Assembly: GCA_937988885.1 (NCBI GenBank)
Contig: CALKHR010000173.1
Location: 1-48,431 of the forward strand
DNA length: 48,431 nt
Source: an uncultured Roseiflexaceae bacterium
Lineage (GTDB): Bacteria > Chloroflexota > Chloroflexia > Chloroflexales > Roseiflexaceae
Direction of reading: 5' to 3'
The notes beneath the pieces were generated by a model. It saw only the letters and a list, made by a program, of their open reading frames with translations, was not told where the DNA came from and did no database searches. Every line of letters begins with the position of its first letter. Position 1 is the stretch's first letter. Shown in pieces: positions 34,095-46,300 of the stretch. The position numbers and the translations under genes are program-made.

Positions 34095-36424
34095 ATGAAA
34101 CCGCTCGTCACAATCGCCATACCAGATCTGGTCGGTCCGCACATGCGCGCAGCAACCCTAGCATCGCTGGAGCGCCACACACCCGAACCATACACCACGG
34201 TGCTGCTAGCCCGGCCGAATTTCGAAGCTCCCGCCGCGCTCAATCGGCTGCTGGAGACCTGTGAGACACCATACCTGCTGTTGCTGGAGAGCGGCGCGAT
34301 CGTGAGCGCCGGCTGGTTGAAGCGCCTGCTGGCCCCGCTTGACGATCCGAACGTCGGGCTTAGCGGCCCCTCGACGAACTGGTGCTGGAACGAGCAAGGA
34401 CTGCTGCCGCATGGCAAAGGACGAGATGGACGCCTCAGCGGATCGACGCTTACGCCGCCGAACTCGCCGCGCTTCACGGCGATGCAACGCGTCCACTCGA
34501 CACACTGCACAGCCTAGCCGACTTCTGTTATCTCTTCAAGTGCGAACTCGCGTTGGCGCTCGGCGGGTTCGATGAGAGCTATGGCGCGGGGCCATGCTGG
34601 GAGATCGATTTCAACACCCGCGCCGCTCGGGCCCGGTCGAGCTGTGTGTGGGTGATGGGCGCGTACGTCCACCGCCCACCGTCCGCCGCTTGGCGCATTC
34701 AGATCGAGCGTCGTCTCTTTAAGGCCAACAAACAACACTACCAGGATCGCTTCTGCGGCCTACGGCTGCGCGGCGAAAAGACCACCTACGAGCCGCATTG
34801 CCGTGGCGAAGCCTGCGAACACTTCGCCCCAACCGACCGAATCCAGATCAAGCTGACGACGAACGGGGAGCGACAGCCTATCTCGGCGCACCAAGCGATA
34901 GATAGCGGTCCCTCCACCACCCCGCAACACCACAGCTCCCAGACAACGAATGCGCTCGTCAGTTGCATTATGCCCACCCGCAACCGCTCCGATTTTGTGC
35001 TGCAATCGATTGCGTACTTTCAGCGCCAGACCTATGCGCATCGCGAGTTGATCATCGTCGATGATGGCAGCGATGCCCTCGAACAGCGCCTGCCAGCCGA
35101 CCGGCGCATTCGCTATCTGCGCGCACCGTCCGGGATGAGCATCGGAGCCAAGCGCAACCTCGCCTGTGAGCACGCCCGTGGCAGCATCATCGCCCAGTGG
35201 GACGACGACGATTGGTACGGCCCGACGCGACTGGAGCGCCAGATCGCGCCGCTACTTACAGGAGAAGCCGCGATCACCGGCCTGATCACCGACATATTCT
35301 TCGATCTGCCGCAGTGGCAGTTCTGGCGCTGCGACAAGGCTCTGCATCGCCGCCTATTTTACGAGGATGTGCATGGCGGCACCTTGGTGTATCGGCGCGA
35401 AGTGTGGGAACGCTATGCACGCTATCCGAATTGTTCGCTGGCCGAGGACGCACAGTTTTTGCGCCAGGCGCTTCGCCGTGGCATCCGCCTGTGCCGATTA
35501 CCGGGCGAAGAGCTGTTTATCTACCTACGGCACACAACCAACAGTTGGGCGTTTCAATGTGGCCTGCACCTTGACCCAAGCGGCTGGCATCGCATCCCAA
35601 AGCCTGCGCTGCTGCAGGCCGACCGCGCATTCTACGCCGCACACCGACCACATGCTACCCCAGCCCAACAAGCGACACACAACGCACACTCCGTTGCTCC
35701 GACAACCAACGAGCCAGGGGCAAGTAATGCAGTTACCCAGACCTCAGCACCCGAACTGATCAGTTGCATTATGCCAACGCGTAATCGTCGTGCATTCGTA
35801 GCGCAGGCGATCAGCTATTTTCTGCGCCAGGACTACGAGGCTAAGGAGTTGATCGTGCTTGACGACGGCGACGACTCGGTGGCCGACCTCATCCCGAGCG
35901 ACCCGCGTATACACTACGTGCGTCTCCCGCAACGGCTCACGTTGGGCGCCAAGCGCAACCGTTGTGTTGAACTGGCGCACGGCGACCTGATCATGCATTG
36001 GGACGACGACGATTGGCATGCGCCGCAACGCATAACGCTGCAATACGAGGCGCTGCGTGCGGCCAATGCCGAGATCTGCGGTTTGCGCCAGATGTTATTC
36101 TTCGAGCCAGCTACACAGACCGCCTGACTGTATAGCTATCCATCACATGCACGCCCCTGGCTAGCGGGAGGCTCACTGTTCTACACACGCGCGCTCTGGC
36201 GCCGCGCGCCCTTCCCCAACGTACACGCAGGTGAGGATACCCGCTTCATATGGGGGCACAACATTGCACATACCGCCATCATCGAGGACTACAGTTGGTA
36301 TGTCGCTCGCATCCATCCCGCCAACACCAGCCCGAAACACCGCGCAGGAGCCTGCTGGCGCCGCTGGCCGGACGATCTGTGCAACATCCTCGGGCAGGAT
36401 TACGAACGCTTCTGCCAGGTGTAG
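34095..36424 (+). pseudogene. Tandem family-2 glycosyltransferase, frameshifted and with TGA
   Basis: Starts at ATG 34095 (GGAAGGGG upstream). The first ~105 residues form a GT2-like start (LVTIAIPDLVGPH, LSGPSTNWCWNEQG). Between ~34400 and 34440 the coding frame shifts, and continues as ELAALHGDATRPLDTLHSLA, DFCYLF and GGFDESYGAG. Two full GT-A domains follow, each with SCIMPTRNR, a VDDGSD or LDDGDD motif, GAKRN and a WDDDDW catalytic DxD block (near 35200 and 36000). A TGA at 36125-36127 interrupts the second domain, but the same frame runs on for 98 codons to TAG at 36424 with LAGGSLFYTRALWRR and AGEDTRFIW. The TGA stands where a Trp (A-W-L-Y) is expected. Role: surface polysaccharide or glycoprotein synthesis, now probably lost. 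Confidence 0.75.
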
Positions 36425-36663
36425 CAGTATAGTGCATTCACAACAGCGAATGTTCGCGACAGGGGCATCCTTTTCGCGAAAGCCCTCATCACCTAGTGCG
36501 ATCGTCTCGCTCTCATAAAGCCTGTTGGCAGCTTCATTGCTTGTCGTTCAAACCCACTCAACCACCTCGTCTGCATTGTTGAGCATCATCGTAGAGGACA
36601 GCTGTGTTTTATGCTAGTCCTATCTCTCGTGCTCTCCGCCGCTGACCTATGAGCAACAGTGGT

Positions 36664-38349
36664 TCATTCGGTCTGTATCGCTACAATAAGATGGTGTCGA
36701 GCGCGCGATGTACCTACATACATAAGCGTCTCCGATGTGAGAGTAACTCGAGAACTAGCTAACTGTGCATCTACATCATCAACTGCTGTAGCTGTATCAT
36801 TAGGCATTATGTTTGTATTCACTTCAACAAGAATGATTACAGAGCTCTCTAGACCCTTGAATTGATAAATATTGGTCCAAAAAATCTCACCACTATCTCC
36901 TGGTCTATCAACCAGCGAAAATTCTCCCAACGTCCCTATTTTCCTAAGTATAGAACGATGTGTTGCTCGTGGCGTAAGGATCACGATATCATGCGGTTCC
37001 ACACGTTCTTCTCGTACGAGACGACGGATTTGTTTACGCAATAACGCCTTCAAATCACTATCGGTGTGATACGTTAGAATGTCAACAGGTCGACCTATTG
37101 GACCAAGTGCTGTCGTCGGATGGTCGGCACGATAATACTTGATGACATACTCGAAAATTGCGCGCGTATTCCGACAGTTTTTTTGGAGTATGATAGGAGC
37201 AACCTCTATAGGGATTTTGCTATTCCCATAGAGATTCTGATGATCATCGTAGAAAATGTAGAGGATGCCATTGTCAGGATCATTGAGCAGGTAGCGTAAC
37301 ACAAGCCACCATTCTTCACGAAAATCCTGCCCTTCATCAACGATTATTGCATCAACGTGCCAGTTCAGAATATCTATTGCATCTATAAGTAGATTGGGTA
37401 GTTCCTTAATGAAAAAATCAGTTGATGCAGATACATCGGTCCCATTCCACAGACCCGCCTCACGAGCTAAATCGGCGCAGAGACCATGAAAGTGTTTGAT
37501 AATAAGTCGTTGATCATCACCGATACTTGCTTGTAAGAATTCTGCGAGGTTGCGATTAAAACAGGTCAGTAAGACACGAAAACCTTGAGCTGCAAGGCGA
37601 CGCGCTTTTTCGACGGCGATCAGGGTCTTGCCCGCTCCAGCACAACCGAGCACAGCCAGTTGACGCTGATGATTGAGCAGATCAAGAATATAGAATTGCT
37701 CTTCTGTAACACGCATTAACTCTTGTTCTTGCTCTGCGATTGTGAAGCCGAGCAGTGGTCGCAAATGTACCGTCGGACTAATGAGATTGATCAGCTGACG
37801 TAGACCTTCTGCTCCAGGCGGATCTGATCGTCGCTCCTTACCACTCCAATACTCAAACACATTACGCACCCATTGATTAAGGTTGTGCATTTGTGTCATA
37901 TCGAGCACAATCTCACGCGGCGCATCAGGGCGTAATTGTGTCTGGATGACGGCTACATCGGGGAACGCGACAGCATGAGCCATGCGCACATAACGATTAC
38001 GCCAGTATGGGTGCTCCTTCAAGACAGTCAGTAGACTATATTTATTAGATGTCGCCTGTTCGAAAGGATCGTTGATTTTATATGGCCCACTATACCATTG
38101 GCGCATAGCACCATCGTAATAAACTGAACCGCCCTTCACCTCGATGATTAGAAAGCCGTGCTGAGGATCAGCAACAAGAAAGTCAGCTTCACCATCACGT
38201 GCGCCACTCCGCACATCGCGTACTTGCCATGGTATATGGTGAAACACGACCACATCATCAGGGAGTTGGTGTTGTAAGGCTCTATACAATACCTGTTCGG
38301 CGCGGCTCTTGGTATCCAGTCGTAATTGCTCCGGTATCATTTGTGCCAT
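36664..38349 (-). CDS. NERD-domain nuclease fused to SF1 (UvrD-like) helicase
   Basis: 561 aa. Residues ~15-90 form a NERD nuclease domain of the PD-(D/E)XK type, with RAEQVLYRAL, GEADFLV (Asp56) and IIEVKGG (Glu70, Lys72). The helicase part has Walker A GCAGAGKT (235-242), the SF1 motif TCFNRNLAEFLQ, Walker B VDEGQDF (337-343), and late motifs IYQFKGLES and YVGTSRARHHLI. It would be expected to unwind and cut DNA. AAGGAG lies eight bases before the ATG. The start is 12 bases after the stop of the DUF1998 helicase gene, so it is the last gene of a three-gene operon headed by the sigma-fusion gene. Confidence 0.85.
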   Translation of the reverse strand: MAQMIPEQLRLDTKSRAEQVLYRALQHQLPDDVVVFHHIPWQVRDVRSGARDGEADFLVADPQHGFLIIEVKGGSVYYDGAMRQWYSGPYKINDPFEQATSNKYSLLTVLKEHPYWRNRYVRMAHAVAFPDVAVIQTQLRPDAPREIVLDMTQMHNLNQWVRNVFEYWSGKERRSDPPGAEGLRQLINLISPTVHLRPLLGFTIAEQEQELMRVTEEQFYILDLLNHQRQLAVLGCAGAGKTLIAVEKARRLAAQGFRVLLTCFNRNLAEFLQASIGDDQRLIIKHFHGLCADLAREAGLWNGTDVSASTDFFIKELPNLLIDAIDILNWHVDAIIVDEGQDFREEWWLVLRYLLNDPDNGILYIFYDDHQNLYGNSKIPIEVAPIILQKNCRNTRAIFEYVIKYYRADHPTTALGPIGRPVDILTYHTDSDLKALLRKQIRRLVREERVEPHDIVILTPRATHRSILRKIGTLGEFSLVDRPGDSGEIFWTNIYQFKGLESSVIILVEVNTNIMPNDTATAVDDVDAQLASSRVTLTSETLMYVGTSRARHHLIVAIQTE

Positions 38350-38361
38350 AACACTTACTCC

Positions 38362-41300
38362 TTAGGATTGTTGCATAGCTCCAAGCACTTCACCTAGGAA
38401 GTCGCGTACCAGACCACGTTGTAGATACTCGTGATACGGCTGATTACGATAATTGCGCAGACATTCATAGCAGCTAGTTTCCGGACCGCAGCACTCGTTT
38501 TTCACACGTTCATATGCAGCCGAGAATACGATTGGAAGTTGTTCCCTGATGCGCTGGACATGGCCTGCGCCGCCAGGTACATTATCGAAGAGCACGATCG
38601 CCGGAAGATGATGCCCTCCGTATCTATACAATGTCCCATCAATATCGTCACGACGTATACCCAAGCCCTGTGCTGCACCTTCGAGTAACGTATAGGTCAA
38701 CGAACGCCAGAGCTCCTCAGACGTATTACTTGCAAGAGACCCACTGAAGCGCAACTCAACAACATCGGTAAGAAAGTCATGACCGAGATGATGATTTTGG
38801 AAAAAGCCTTTGCATTCTTGACCTGTGCGCGGATGTTTGTGCGGTGGATCTTTACGTGCTCTCCTTGCACCTGGAGGCGGTGGCTCAGGTGCTACTTCGG
38901 CCTGCCCACAGTGAAGGCAGATACGAAAGCCACGACCATCACGACCACTGTTCACTAGCGCAAGACGCCCGAAGCGCGAATAATATGCCTGTATCTGAAG
39001 GCGATCGCTTGATAGGGCATTAATAAGCTCAAAACGTGGTTCGAGAATAGCCCCACTTCGCGTATGAGGCGCGTATTCTGAAAAATAGACACGTGAAGCA
39101 TACAACCGTTGAGGTCTCCCCTCGCCTGTTGGACGCACCCCATCACGAGCAACTACAAAGCCAAATTCCGGCTTAATATAAGTTCCTCGAAAACGGGTAC
39201 GAGTATGTAGTGTCGCTCCACAAGTTGAGCAGGTAGTGTCAAGCGGCTCAGCCCGCTGATGAAATTGCCCACATGCGGGACAGACAGCATAGTACATTAC
39301 ACGCCACTCTTTGCGTGGTTGCTTATAGAGCCCACCGCTTGTCCAAACATGCTTTGCCGCAACAATTTCCGATCCCGGCGCATACTCGGCAATCGCAATC
39401 CTTAGGTCACGTTGCAGTTGTATCTGATTAGCCGCTGAGATATTCAGATGCTCAGTTCGTAACTCAACGAGATCGGTCGGGAAACCATATTTTGGTAGGA
39501 GATTGCGTGAAGCAAAAAACCCAAGGAGTGACCGACTACGCAGCGTTTGTATAATGCGCTGATAATATTGTGCCAGCCCAAAATTACGCTCAGCAACGGC
39601 TTCATTCTCAAGATCTTGATAGAGTTTTAAGTCGGCGGAAACTTCGGCATCAGCTAATTCTAGCAGATCGAGCATACCATCGCTTTCCAGCCGATGAAGC
39701 CATGCCCAATTCACTAAATCAAGCTCGTGATGCAGCTCACTTGGAACGATCCGCAACAGTGCCTCTTGAACATGCTGCGGATGATCTTCAGCGTATGAGA
39801 TAAGCAATTGTGTGCCCGAAACCGCTTCATCTTTCGGTTGGAAGAAGGATCCAATGTCTTTAAAAATGCGTCCGTGCAGATCTCGCGCTGTTCGGAAGAA
39901 GGCGGCGATCAGTACGGCATGCATATGGCGTCGCACGATTTTGTCGTTTGAAAGCGTGATACGCGGCGGGTGAACCTTGCCAGCAACAATTCGCTCTGGC
40001 TCATTATAGTGTGTGAGGTCGTGCGAGCGGCGCTGAGCGAAGGTTAGCGCAAACGCTACAGAGTCAGTACGCCGTCCTGCACGACCAGCACGTTGGAGAT
40101 AATTTGCAGTCGTCGGCGGCACATTACGCATTAGTACAGCCTGAAGATCGCCTACATCCACACCGAGCTCAAATGTTGTTGAACAACTGAGCACATTCAC
40201 TTCACCATCAACAAATTGCTCTTGAACCTTTCCGGCTTCCTCGCTTGTCCACTGTGCGGTGTGCTCTTGGGCTGATAGCGGGATAGGCAAGAGTGATAGG
40301 TAGAGCGTGCGATAATGGTTTGCCATTAAATCTGGCGTATCTCTTTCAAGGGGCTCAAGAATACCATCACATCCATTTGTTGGACATAATCCCCGCACAT
40401 TATAGAAAGACACTGAGTGACAGCGATTGCAACGGTATCCTTGACCTGTTTCAGAAGGTACAAGCTCCCAAAACTTATGGCTTAATTGATACACCACGCC
40501 CTGTCGCTGAATATTGGAACTCACAAAATAACCACGCCACTGGGAGTATCGGTCGGTAAGGTCACGCCAAATACCACGAAGCGCATCGATCACATGCACT
40601 CTACGATCTTCTGCGGGCATGGTGGGATGCAATCGGGAAAGGAGACGATCAAGGAGATTAAATCGCAGATTGTTACCTCTGGTAGGAACCCAACTAAGTA
40701 CACCAGCTTTCGCATCACTTCCTTCTTCACGCACAAAAATTGCCTTGTTCCGCGGCATAAAATCATCTTGCTGTGGGTCCACATTCTCAGGGAAGGTGAC
40801 GCTCCCCTGTCGTCGCAATGTGTCTAGCAGGAGACAGAGTAGATACCAGCTTTCTTCATCATTTAAACTCCAAGGAGCATTACGAAGCATAGTTGGTGTG
40901 CGCCAGCGATCTGGTTGAACCAGACGGAAATGTAGCAAACCCAATCCTTCAAGGCTGATGCGGCGATTAATCGCTACAAACTCCTGCATAAGCCAAGTCA
41001 TGACAATGCGTTGACGCTCGTTTCGGCTCTGCCGTCGCTGAAATATACCAGCGGCTTCAGCCTGTTTGACAAGCGGCAGCATACAATCCTGTAAACGTAA
41101 TTCACCGCTTCGCCCATCAGGATCTTCGAGTAACGTTTTAAAGATAAGGCGTCGTTGGAGCACTTGGTTATAGGTACGTTCGAGGTACGGGGCAAAAAAA
41201 GCTGCATCCTGCCGACTGTCTGAGAACACCAATAACTTACGACCCTCGCCAGGAAGCTCACTGCTCTTGCTTGATAATTGCGGTGGTAACTGTTGATAAA

Positions 41301-43353
41301 GCGCTGTCGCTAGCACACTCACAGGGGCATCTTGACCAGTAAGGAAGCGAAAAATAATGGCTGTGGAGCTACGTGCGCCACAACTGATACAGGAACATGG
41401 CTCAGTAGGTTGCTTTAAATCGATGCGACGTAACTGCTGAATAACAGCTTTATCCCCACATGTACAAGAACAGGTAGAACCAGGAGCTATTGTAAGACAG
41501 CGCAGACAAATAGTATATGCATCGGCTGGAGTCTCATCTATACTCTCTTGAGGCTCATTAAGGATAACCTCATCTTCGTCGATATCGATCTGATGATCGC
41601 CTAGAAGGAAATACGCTTTAGCACGCTGGGCATCGAGCTCTAGCTCATTGGTTAATTGCTTGAGACTGTATGCTCGGCGTTCACCGTTATGGTTTTCTGT
41701 GCCCTGCACACCATACTCGCCTACGAGATAGGTAGCACCACAGCGTACACAAGTTGCGATCTCAACGACAGATCCCCTGCAATCTGGACAGGTTTCATAG
41801 CGTTGGAGGAAGAGATGAGGTTTCTGATCCGCGTGAGCATGCGAATTAAAACAGACAAATGCACCTTCTAATGCACGAACGAAAACGTGATAACGCGCTG
41901 GTAATAACGATAAACTCGCTTCGTCTGGACGTGCCCGCACTGCAAGATTAACTAGATGCACAAGGGTATCAATAGCAAGAGGTTCAGAAGCGAACAAATC
42001 TTTAGCCAAGTTCTCCACCAATTGCGGTCGCAGAGCAAGTTGGTCGCGGAGTGAATGGAGACGCGCATCCCCACGCAGTACCTCATATAAAAAAGCATCG
42101 ACACTAGCTCGCACACGCATCTGGGCATTTTCATCTCCAGACCAATGCTGCCATTGAGCAAGCGCTTGTTGTCGTGCTGTTTCAACGATATGAGGTGACA
42201 CGCGCTCACAAGCAGCGACAAGTGGCTCAATCAGCGTTTCAGCGGACAGAGGAGACTCAGGCATATTATTTAGAGCCGATGTAAGTTCCGCGTAAAACGT
42301 ATGCTCACCACTCCCCCACGTTTGTCCAAGTTCTGCAGTTGATACGCGTCGTGCCTCTACAACATCCTGTTGCCGTTCATCATTTGCCTCCCATGCGAAA
42401 GGCTCGCCAAATAAATGTGTTGCGAACTGCACCGCCGCTGGAAAATCTGCTCGTCCGGTACCAATTGTGGCGCTAGTAGCAATGCAGCGCAAACGATTTG
42501 GTTCACTGCGAACGATACGATCCTTTAGGCGTCGCAGCAACATTGCAATTTCAATCCCGCTAGCACCATCGTAGATATGTGCTTCATCCAGCACAATAAA
42601 CTGCCAGTGTCTACCCGTTTCACCATCAAAAAGCTCACAATCCTCTGGGCGCACCAGCAAATATTCCAGCATGGCATAATTGGTTAACAAAATATGCGGA
42701 GGAGCCACACGTAGTGCTTTGCGGCTTAAAATCTCATTTCGTAAGCGAGGCTCGTTCGGAAATTGGTCGAAAAAGCGGCTCTCTGCACGTGAATCAGTTT
42801 CTTCAGTTTCGCCGGTATAACGACCAAATGTAATATGAGGAAAGTGAGCGAGAACCCGACGCAGACGTTTAAGTTGATCGTTTGCAAGTGCGTTCATCGG
42901 GTAGAGCAGAAGTGCACGTACACCGGGTTGTGTAAGTGTGCCAGCCATCTGCTCACGCAATAAATGATCAAGGATAGGTATCAGAAATGTCTCCGTTTTA
43001 CCCGAACCTGTTCCTGTAGCAACAATGAGATTTCGTTGTTGCTGAACGACTTTTGTAATAGCAATATCCTGATGGAGATACAGGCGTCGATCCCAAGGTA
43101 ATGCATCAGAACAGAGTTGCTTGAACTCAGAGTGAAGCACACCATCTTTAACTAATTGCTCAATACTGCGCCCTTGTTCAAAAGGGGCAGCAGCTTCCAG
43201 CAACGGACCTTTCACTAACCGATCTGGAGTTTCGAGCGAATCCCAAAATAGGTCGCGTAACGTTGCATCCTGCATAGGATACACTGTTTTGAGGTAGCGC
43301 AAATAGGAATCGCGAACATGCAAGGTAGTCTGAATAGGATGCAATGTGCCCAT
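38362..43353 (-). CDS. Giant DEAD/DEAH helicase with DUF1998 C-terminus (DruE-like)
   Basis: 1663 aa, GAGGAG four to five bases before the ATG. Superfamily 2 helicase: Walker A VATGTGSGKTETFL (residues 111-124), YPMNALANDQ, ILLTNYAMLEYLL, DEAH box FIVLDEAHIYDGASG (252-266), and motif VI QRAGRAGRR. Several paired-Cys sites lie between and after the lobes (CPDC...CVRC, CLRC, CNRC, CPACG...CSTCG, CLHCG). The DUF1998 end has FDNVPGGAGHVQRI and a zinc cluster CCGPETSCYEC (1621-1631). This is the architecture of DruE, of DISARM-type and MrfA-type helicases; the length is nearest DruE. It lies 21 bases after the sigma-fusion gene and 12 before the NERD helicase gene. Predicted defence motor acting on foreign DNA. 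Confidence 0.8.
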   Translation of the reverse strand: MGTLHPIQTTLHVRDSYLRYLKTVYPMQDATLRDLFWDSLETPDRLVKGPLLEAAAPFEQGRSIEQLVKDGVLHSEFKQLCSDALPWDRRLYLHQDIAITKVVQQQRNLIVATGTGSGKTETFLIPILDHLLREQMAGTLTQPGVRALLLYPMNALANDQLKRLRRVLAHFPHITFGRYTGETEETDSRAESRFFDQFPNEPRLRNEILSRKALRVAPPHILLTNYAMLEYLLVRPEDCELFDGETGRHWQFIVLDEAHIYDGASGIEIAMLLRRLKDRIVRSEPNRLRCIATSATIGTGRADFPAAVQFATHLFGEPFAWEANDERQQDVVEARRVSTAELGQTWGSGEHTFYAELTSALNNMPESPLSAETLIEPLVAACERVSPHIVETARQQALAQWQHWSGDENAQMRVRASVDAFLYEVLRGDARLHSLRDQLALRPQLVENLAKDLFASEPLAIDTLVHLVNLAVRARPDEASLSLLPARYHVFVRALEGAFVCFNSHAHADQKPHLFLQRYETCPDCRGSVVEIATCVRCGATYLVGEYGVQGTENHNGERRAYSLKQLTNELELDAQRAKAYFLLGDHQIDIDEDEVILNEPQESIDETPADAYTICLRCLTIAPGSTCSCTCGDKAVIQQLRRIDLKQPTEPCSCISCGARSSTAIIFRFLTGQDAPVSVLATALYQQLPPQLSSKSSELPGEGRKLLVFSDSRQDAAFFAPYLERTYNQVLQRRLIFKTLLEDPDGRSGELRLQDCMLPLVKQAEAAGIFQRRQSRNERQRIVMTWLMQEFVAINRRISLEGLGLLHFRLVQPDRWRTPTMLRNAPWSLNDEESWYLLCLLLDTLRRQGSVTFPENVDPQQDDFMPRNKAIFVREEGSDAKAGVLSWVPTRGNNLRFNLLDRLLSRLHPTMPAEDRRVHVIDALRGIWRDLTDRYSQWRGYFVSSNIQRQGVVYQLSHKFWELVPSETGQGYRCNRCHSVSFYNVRGLCPTNGCDGILEPLERDTPDLMANHYRTLYLSLLPIPLSAQEHTAQWTSEEAGKVQEQFVDGEVNVLSCSTTFELGVDVGDLQAVLMRNVPPTTANYLQRAGRAGRRTDSVAFALTFAQRRSHDLTHYNEPERIVAGKVHPPRITLSNDKIVRRHMHAVLIAAFFRTARDLHGRIFKDIGSFFQPKDEAVSGTQLLISYAEDHPQHVQEALLRIVPSELHHELDLVNWAWLHRLESDGMLDLLELADAEVSADLKLYQDLENEAVAERNFGLAQYYQRIIQTLRSRSLLGFFASRNLLPKYGFPTDLVELRTEHLNISAANQIQLQRDLRIAIAEYAPGSEIVAAKHVWTSGGLYKQPRKEWRVMYYAVCPACGQFHQRAEPLDTTCSTCGATLHTRTRFRGTYIKPEFGFVVARDGVRPTGEGRPQRLYASRVYFSEYAPHTRSGAILEPRFELINALSSDRLQIQAYYSRFGRLALVNSGRDGRGFRICLHCGQAEVAPEPPPPGARRARKDPPHKHPRTGQECKGFFQNHHLGHDFLTDVVELRFSGSLASNTSEELWRSLTYTLLEGAAQGLGIRRDDIDGTLYRYGGHHLPAIVLFDNVPGGAGHVQRIREQLPIVFSAAYERVKNECCGPETSCYECLRNYRNQPYHEYLQRGLVRDFLGEVLGAMQQS

Positions 43354-43374
43354 ATTTCTCCTCAGAATCTACTA

Positions 43375-46300
43375 TCAGATATAATAATCCTGTAGCTGCT
43401 GAGCTAAACGAGGATGACGTAGCTTCTTAAGCGCCTTGACCTCTATCTGTCGGATGCGTTCACGCGTAACACCAAATAATTTACCTACTTCTTCCAAGGT
43501 TCGTTCGCGTCCATCTTCAATGCCAAAACGCAATACAAGTACACATCGCTCACGCTCAGTAAGACGATCCAACATGAGATTAATTTGCTCCTCAAGCATC
43601 TGTTGACTAACGGTATCAAATATACTCAACTCATCTGGTGCTTCGATAAAATCACCCAATGTGCTGCCATCGTCACCGACTGGCGCATTCAATGAAGCAA
43701 CACCTTCGGCTAGAGTGAGATAATGCCGCACCTTTTCTACTGCTAACGATAGCTCCTGTGCTAGTTCTTCCTCAGATGGTGGGTGACCTAATACCAAAGT
43801 CATGCGGCTATGAGCACGTTGTAAGCGGTTAATGCTTTCAATCAGATGAACTGGTAAACGTATAACACGCTGCTTATCAGCAAGACCACGCGTAATGGCC
43901 TGACGTATCCACCAAGTTGCATACGTAGAAAATTTGTAACCGCGTGAAACATCAAATTTGTCGATGGCGCGTAATAGTCCAATATTTCCTTCCTGGATGA
44001 GATCTTGAAGTGGCATTTGCCTATAGAGATACTTCTTTGCAATACTGACAACTAACCGAAGATTTGCATTGGCAAGTTCCTCACGAGCTATCATTCCGGC
44101 TTCAATGCGTCGATTGAGTGTACGCATGTGAATCAAATCCATGGTGTGTTTTGCTGCAAACATTTTTTCTTTTTCCTCAGCTGCAGCCAAGCCATCAGCA
44201 ATGCGAGCTGCAAGTTCTCGCTCTTGCTCAACACTTAATAACGGAAATTGACTAATATCGTGAAAGTATTGCCGTAAACTATCTGTGATTAAAACCTCCG
44301 GAATAACATCATAAATTTCAGTCAAACTTGAAAGTGTTGGCACTAACTCTTTCGTATCTTGGATTTCTGGCTCGTGAATCTGAATACCAGCAACATCCAA
44401 AGCCGCTATAATTGTTTCTCGAGTTTGTTCACTAAAGTCATTGAGGGCACGTTGTACTTCTCTAATACTGAGTCTGCGTTCGCGTAGACCACGAAAGAAG
44501 AGGGAAGTGAGTGGTGGAATAATAAACTGTAAGGCATCCTCAAGCAACGTCAGCCCATACTGGTCGAGCCTAACACAATAGTGTGTCAATGCCGTTAGAA
44601 GCAGAACTGGTGCTGCGGTACAGATTTGTTGAAATCGAGCAAGTGGTTGCCACTGATTAAGCGCAAGACGCTCCGCTGTATCAGCTCGTTCATACAACGT
44701 CAGAAATGTGCTAAGGATACCAACCATATCCTCAGTAGTATGTATTGGAGGAAGACGGTTCAAATGCTCGAGAATCTGTGCTTCATGTTCAACTACGAGC
44801 AAGCGCTCAAGTTCCCCAAACAGCGTTTTGGGACGTCGATACAGATACCTCACATGATCAGCATGTCTACCGAGTACAATATCGCTTATCCCAGAGCCAC
44901 GATAATACGGACGCAATGGTTCACGCGATGACCATGGATCGTTAACTGTCATTTCGGCACGGTAAGCACCGGGCGGCAGATCGGCTAGCGGAATTGTCCA
45001 ATGTTGCTCATACTCGGCAGAATCATCAATCGATAGAGTGACAGGGGCTTCCCAAGGTCGCCAAAGTGACCACAACAACAGACATCGAGAGCGAAGTTGT
45101 TGTACACCACGCCAACGTAGCCTTAAGAAACATTGTTCCCCTCGATACATCCCTTCACATATCACCTGGCCAACATTCAATGTCTTACTTATACGTAATA
45201 CTGACAGTTCTATTGGTTTTTCATACCCATCCAACTGTTCGATCACTAGTTCAAAAAGTGCACTCGAATCAGGACTTGACCGAATACTGTCAGCTGCTTC
45301 AGCAAGATAAAACTGCATCCAGCGTTTTTTTGCTCCACCTCTTGCTCGTAATGTCTGTAATTCAGCATCCCTGTTATGATAGACATAGAGGTAAGCGCCG
45401 AATTTGCGAGGTGTATAAGAGTGCGGAACAATCGAGACCAACAACCGGGGAGAATGAACCTGATCTAACCAAGCAGCTGGTCGAACCAATAACTGATTCG
45501 ATTCATGACTTTTTACCTCGGTACCATTTAGTGACCAAACGAGAATTGGTAAAGGTATAGAAATCGAAATACTGGTGTCATCTTTTACAAGATATAGAGT
45601 AATTTGTGTATAATCGCTCGGTATCGATAGAGCTACAACACCCGCTTGTAATGGGATAAGTTGTACATTAGAGGTATCACATGTAATATGAATGTCAGGT
45701 GCCGTCTCTATAAATAATTCAACAGGAATATACTGACCTTTTTCGTTGGGCAATCGCACCATTTCATGTCCTGAAATTTGGAGCGACGGAACAAGAGCAA
45801 TCCGGAAGGTAGCATCTCGACCAAGCGGACCGCGCATGGCAATCACATAACTACCAAAACCATTTGTTAGGAGACCAGCACTTCGCAATGACAAGCGAAG
45901 TGTGCCATCCTCAAAGGTGAGAGCATGGGCCAATTGTGAAAGCCTCATACTGCACAAAACACGACCGCTCTCCTCTCGAATACTAATATGCCAGCGATTT
46001 ATTTCCGCTGATAGGTCGCTCCGGCTTGGCAGTGGTACAACGATATCAGGTGGATCGCCGATATATAGGATAGACTGACCACGACTGAGCACGTCACTAA
46101 ATGGATGGCCACCATCAAGTCGTGGGCGTAACACAGCGATATCAGGCTCTACATAAATATCCTTATCCCCAAGTTTGAGCAATGTGACATGCTCAAGATT
46201 CCAACGCTCCGCATGATAAGTGGACCATACATCCGGCAAATCCGCAGCTGTTTCTCGCAGCTCGCCACTATGAACTGTGAGTGGCAGCTTACTTGGATAG

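Noticed and set aside
34095..36424. TGA read as tryptophan or selenocysteine in this genome
   Set aside because: Many intact genes here end in TGA (dpdE, dpdF, dpdG, dpdH, 24459), so TGA is a stop; no selenocysteine element is seen after 1731 or 36125.
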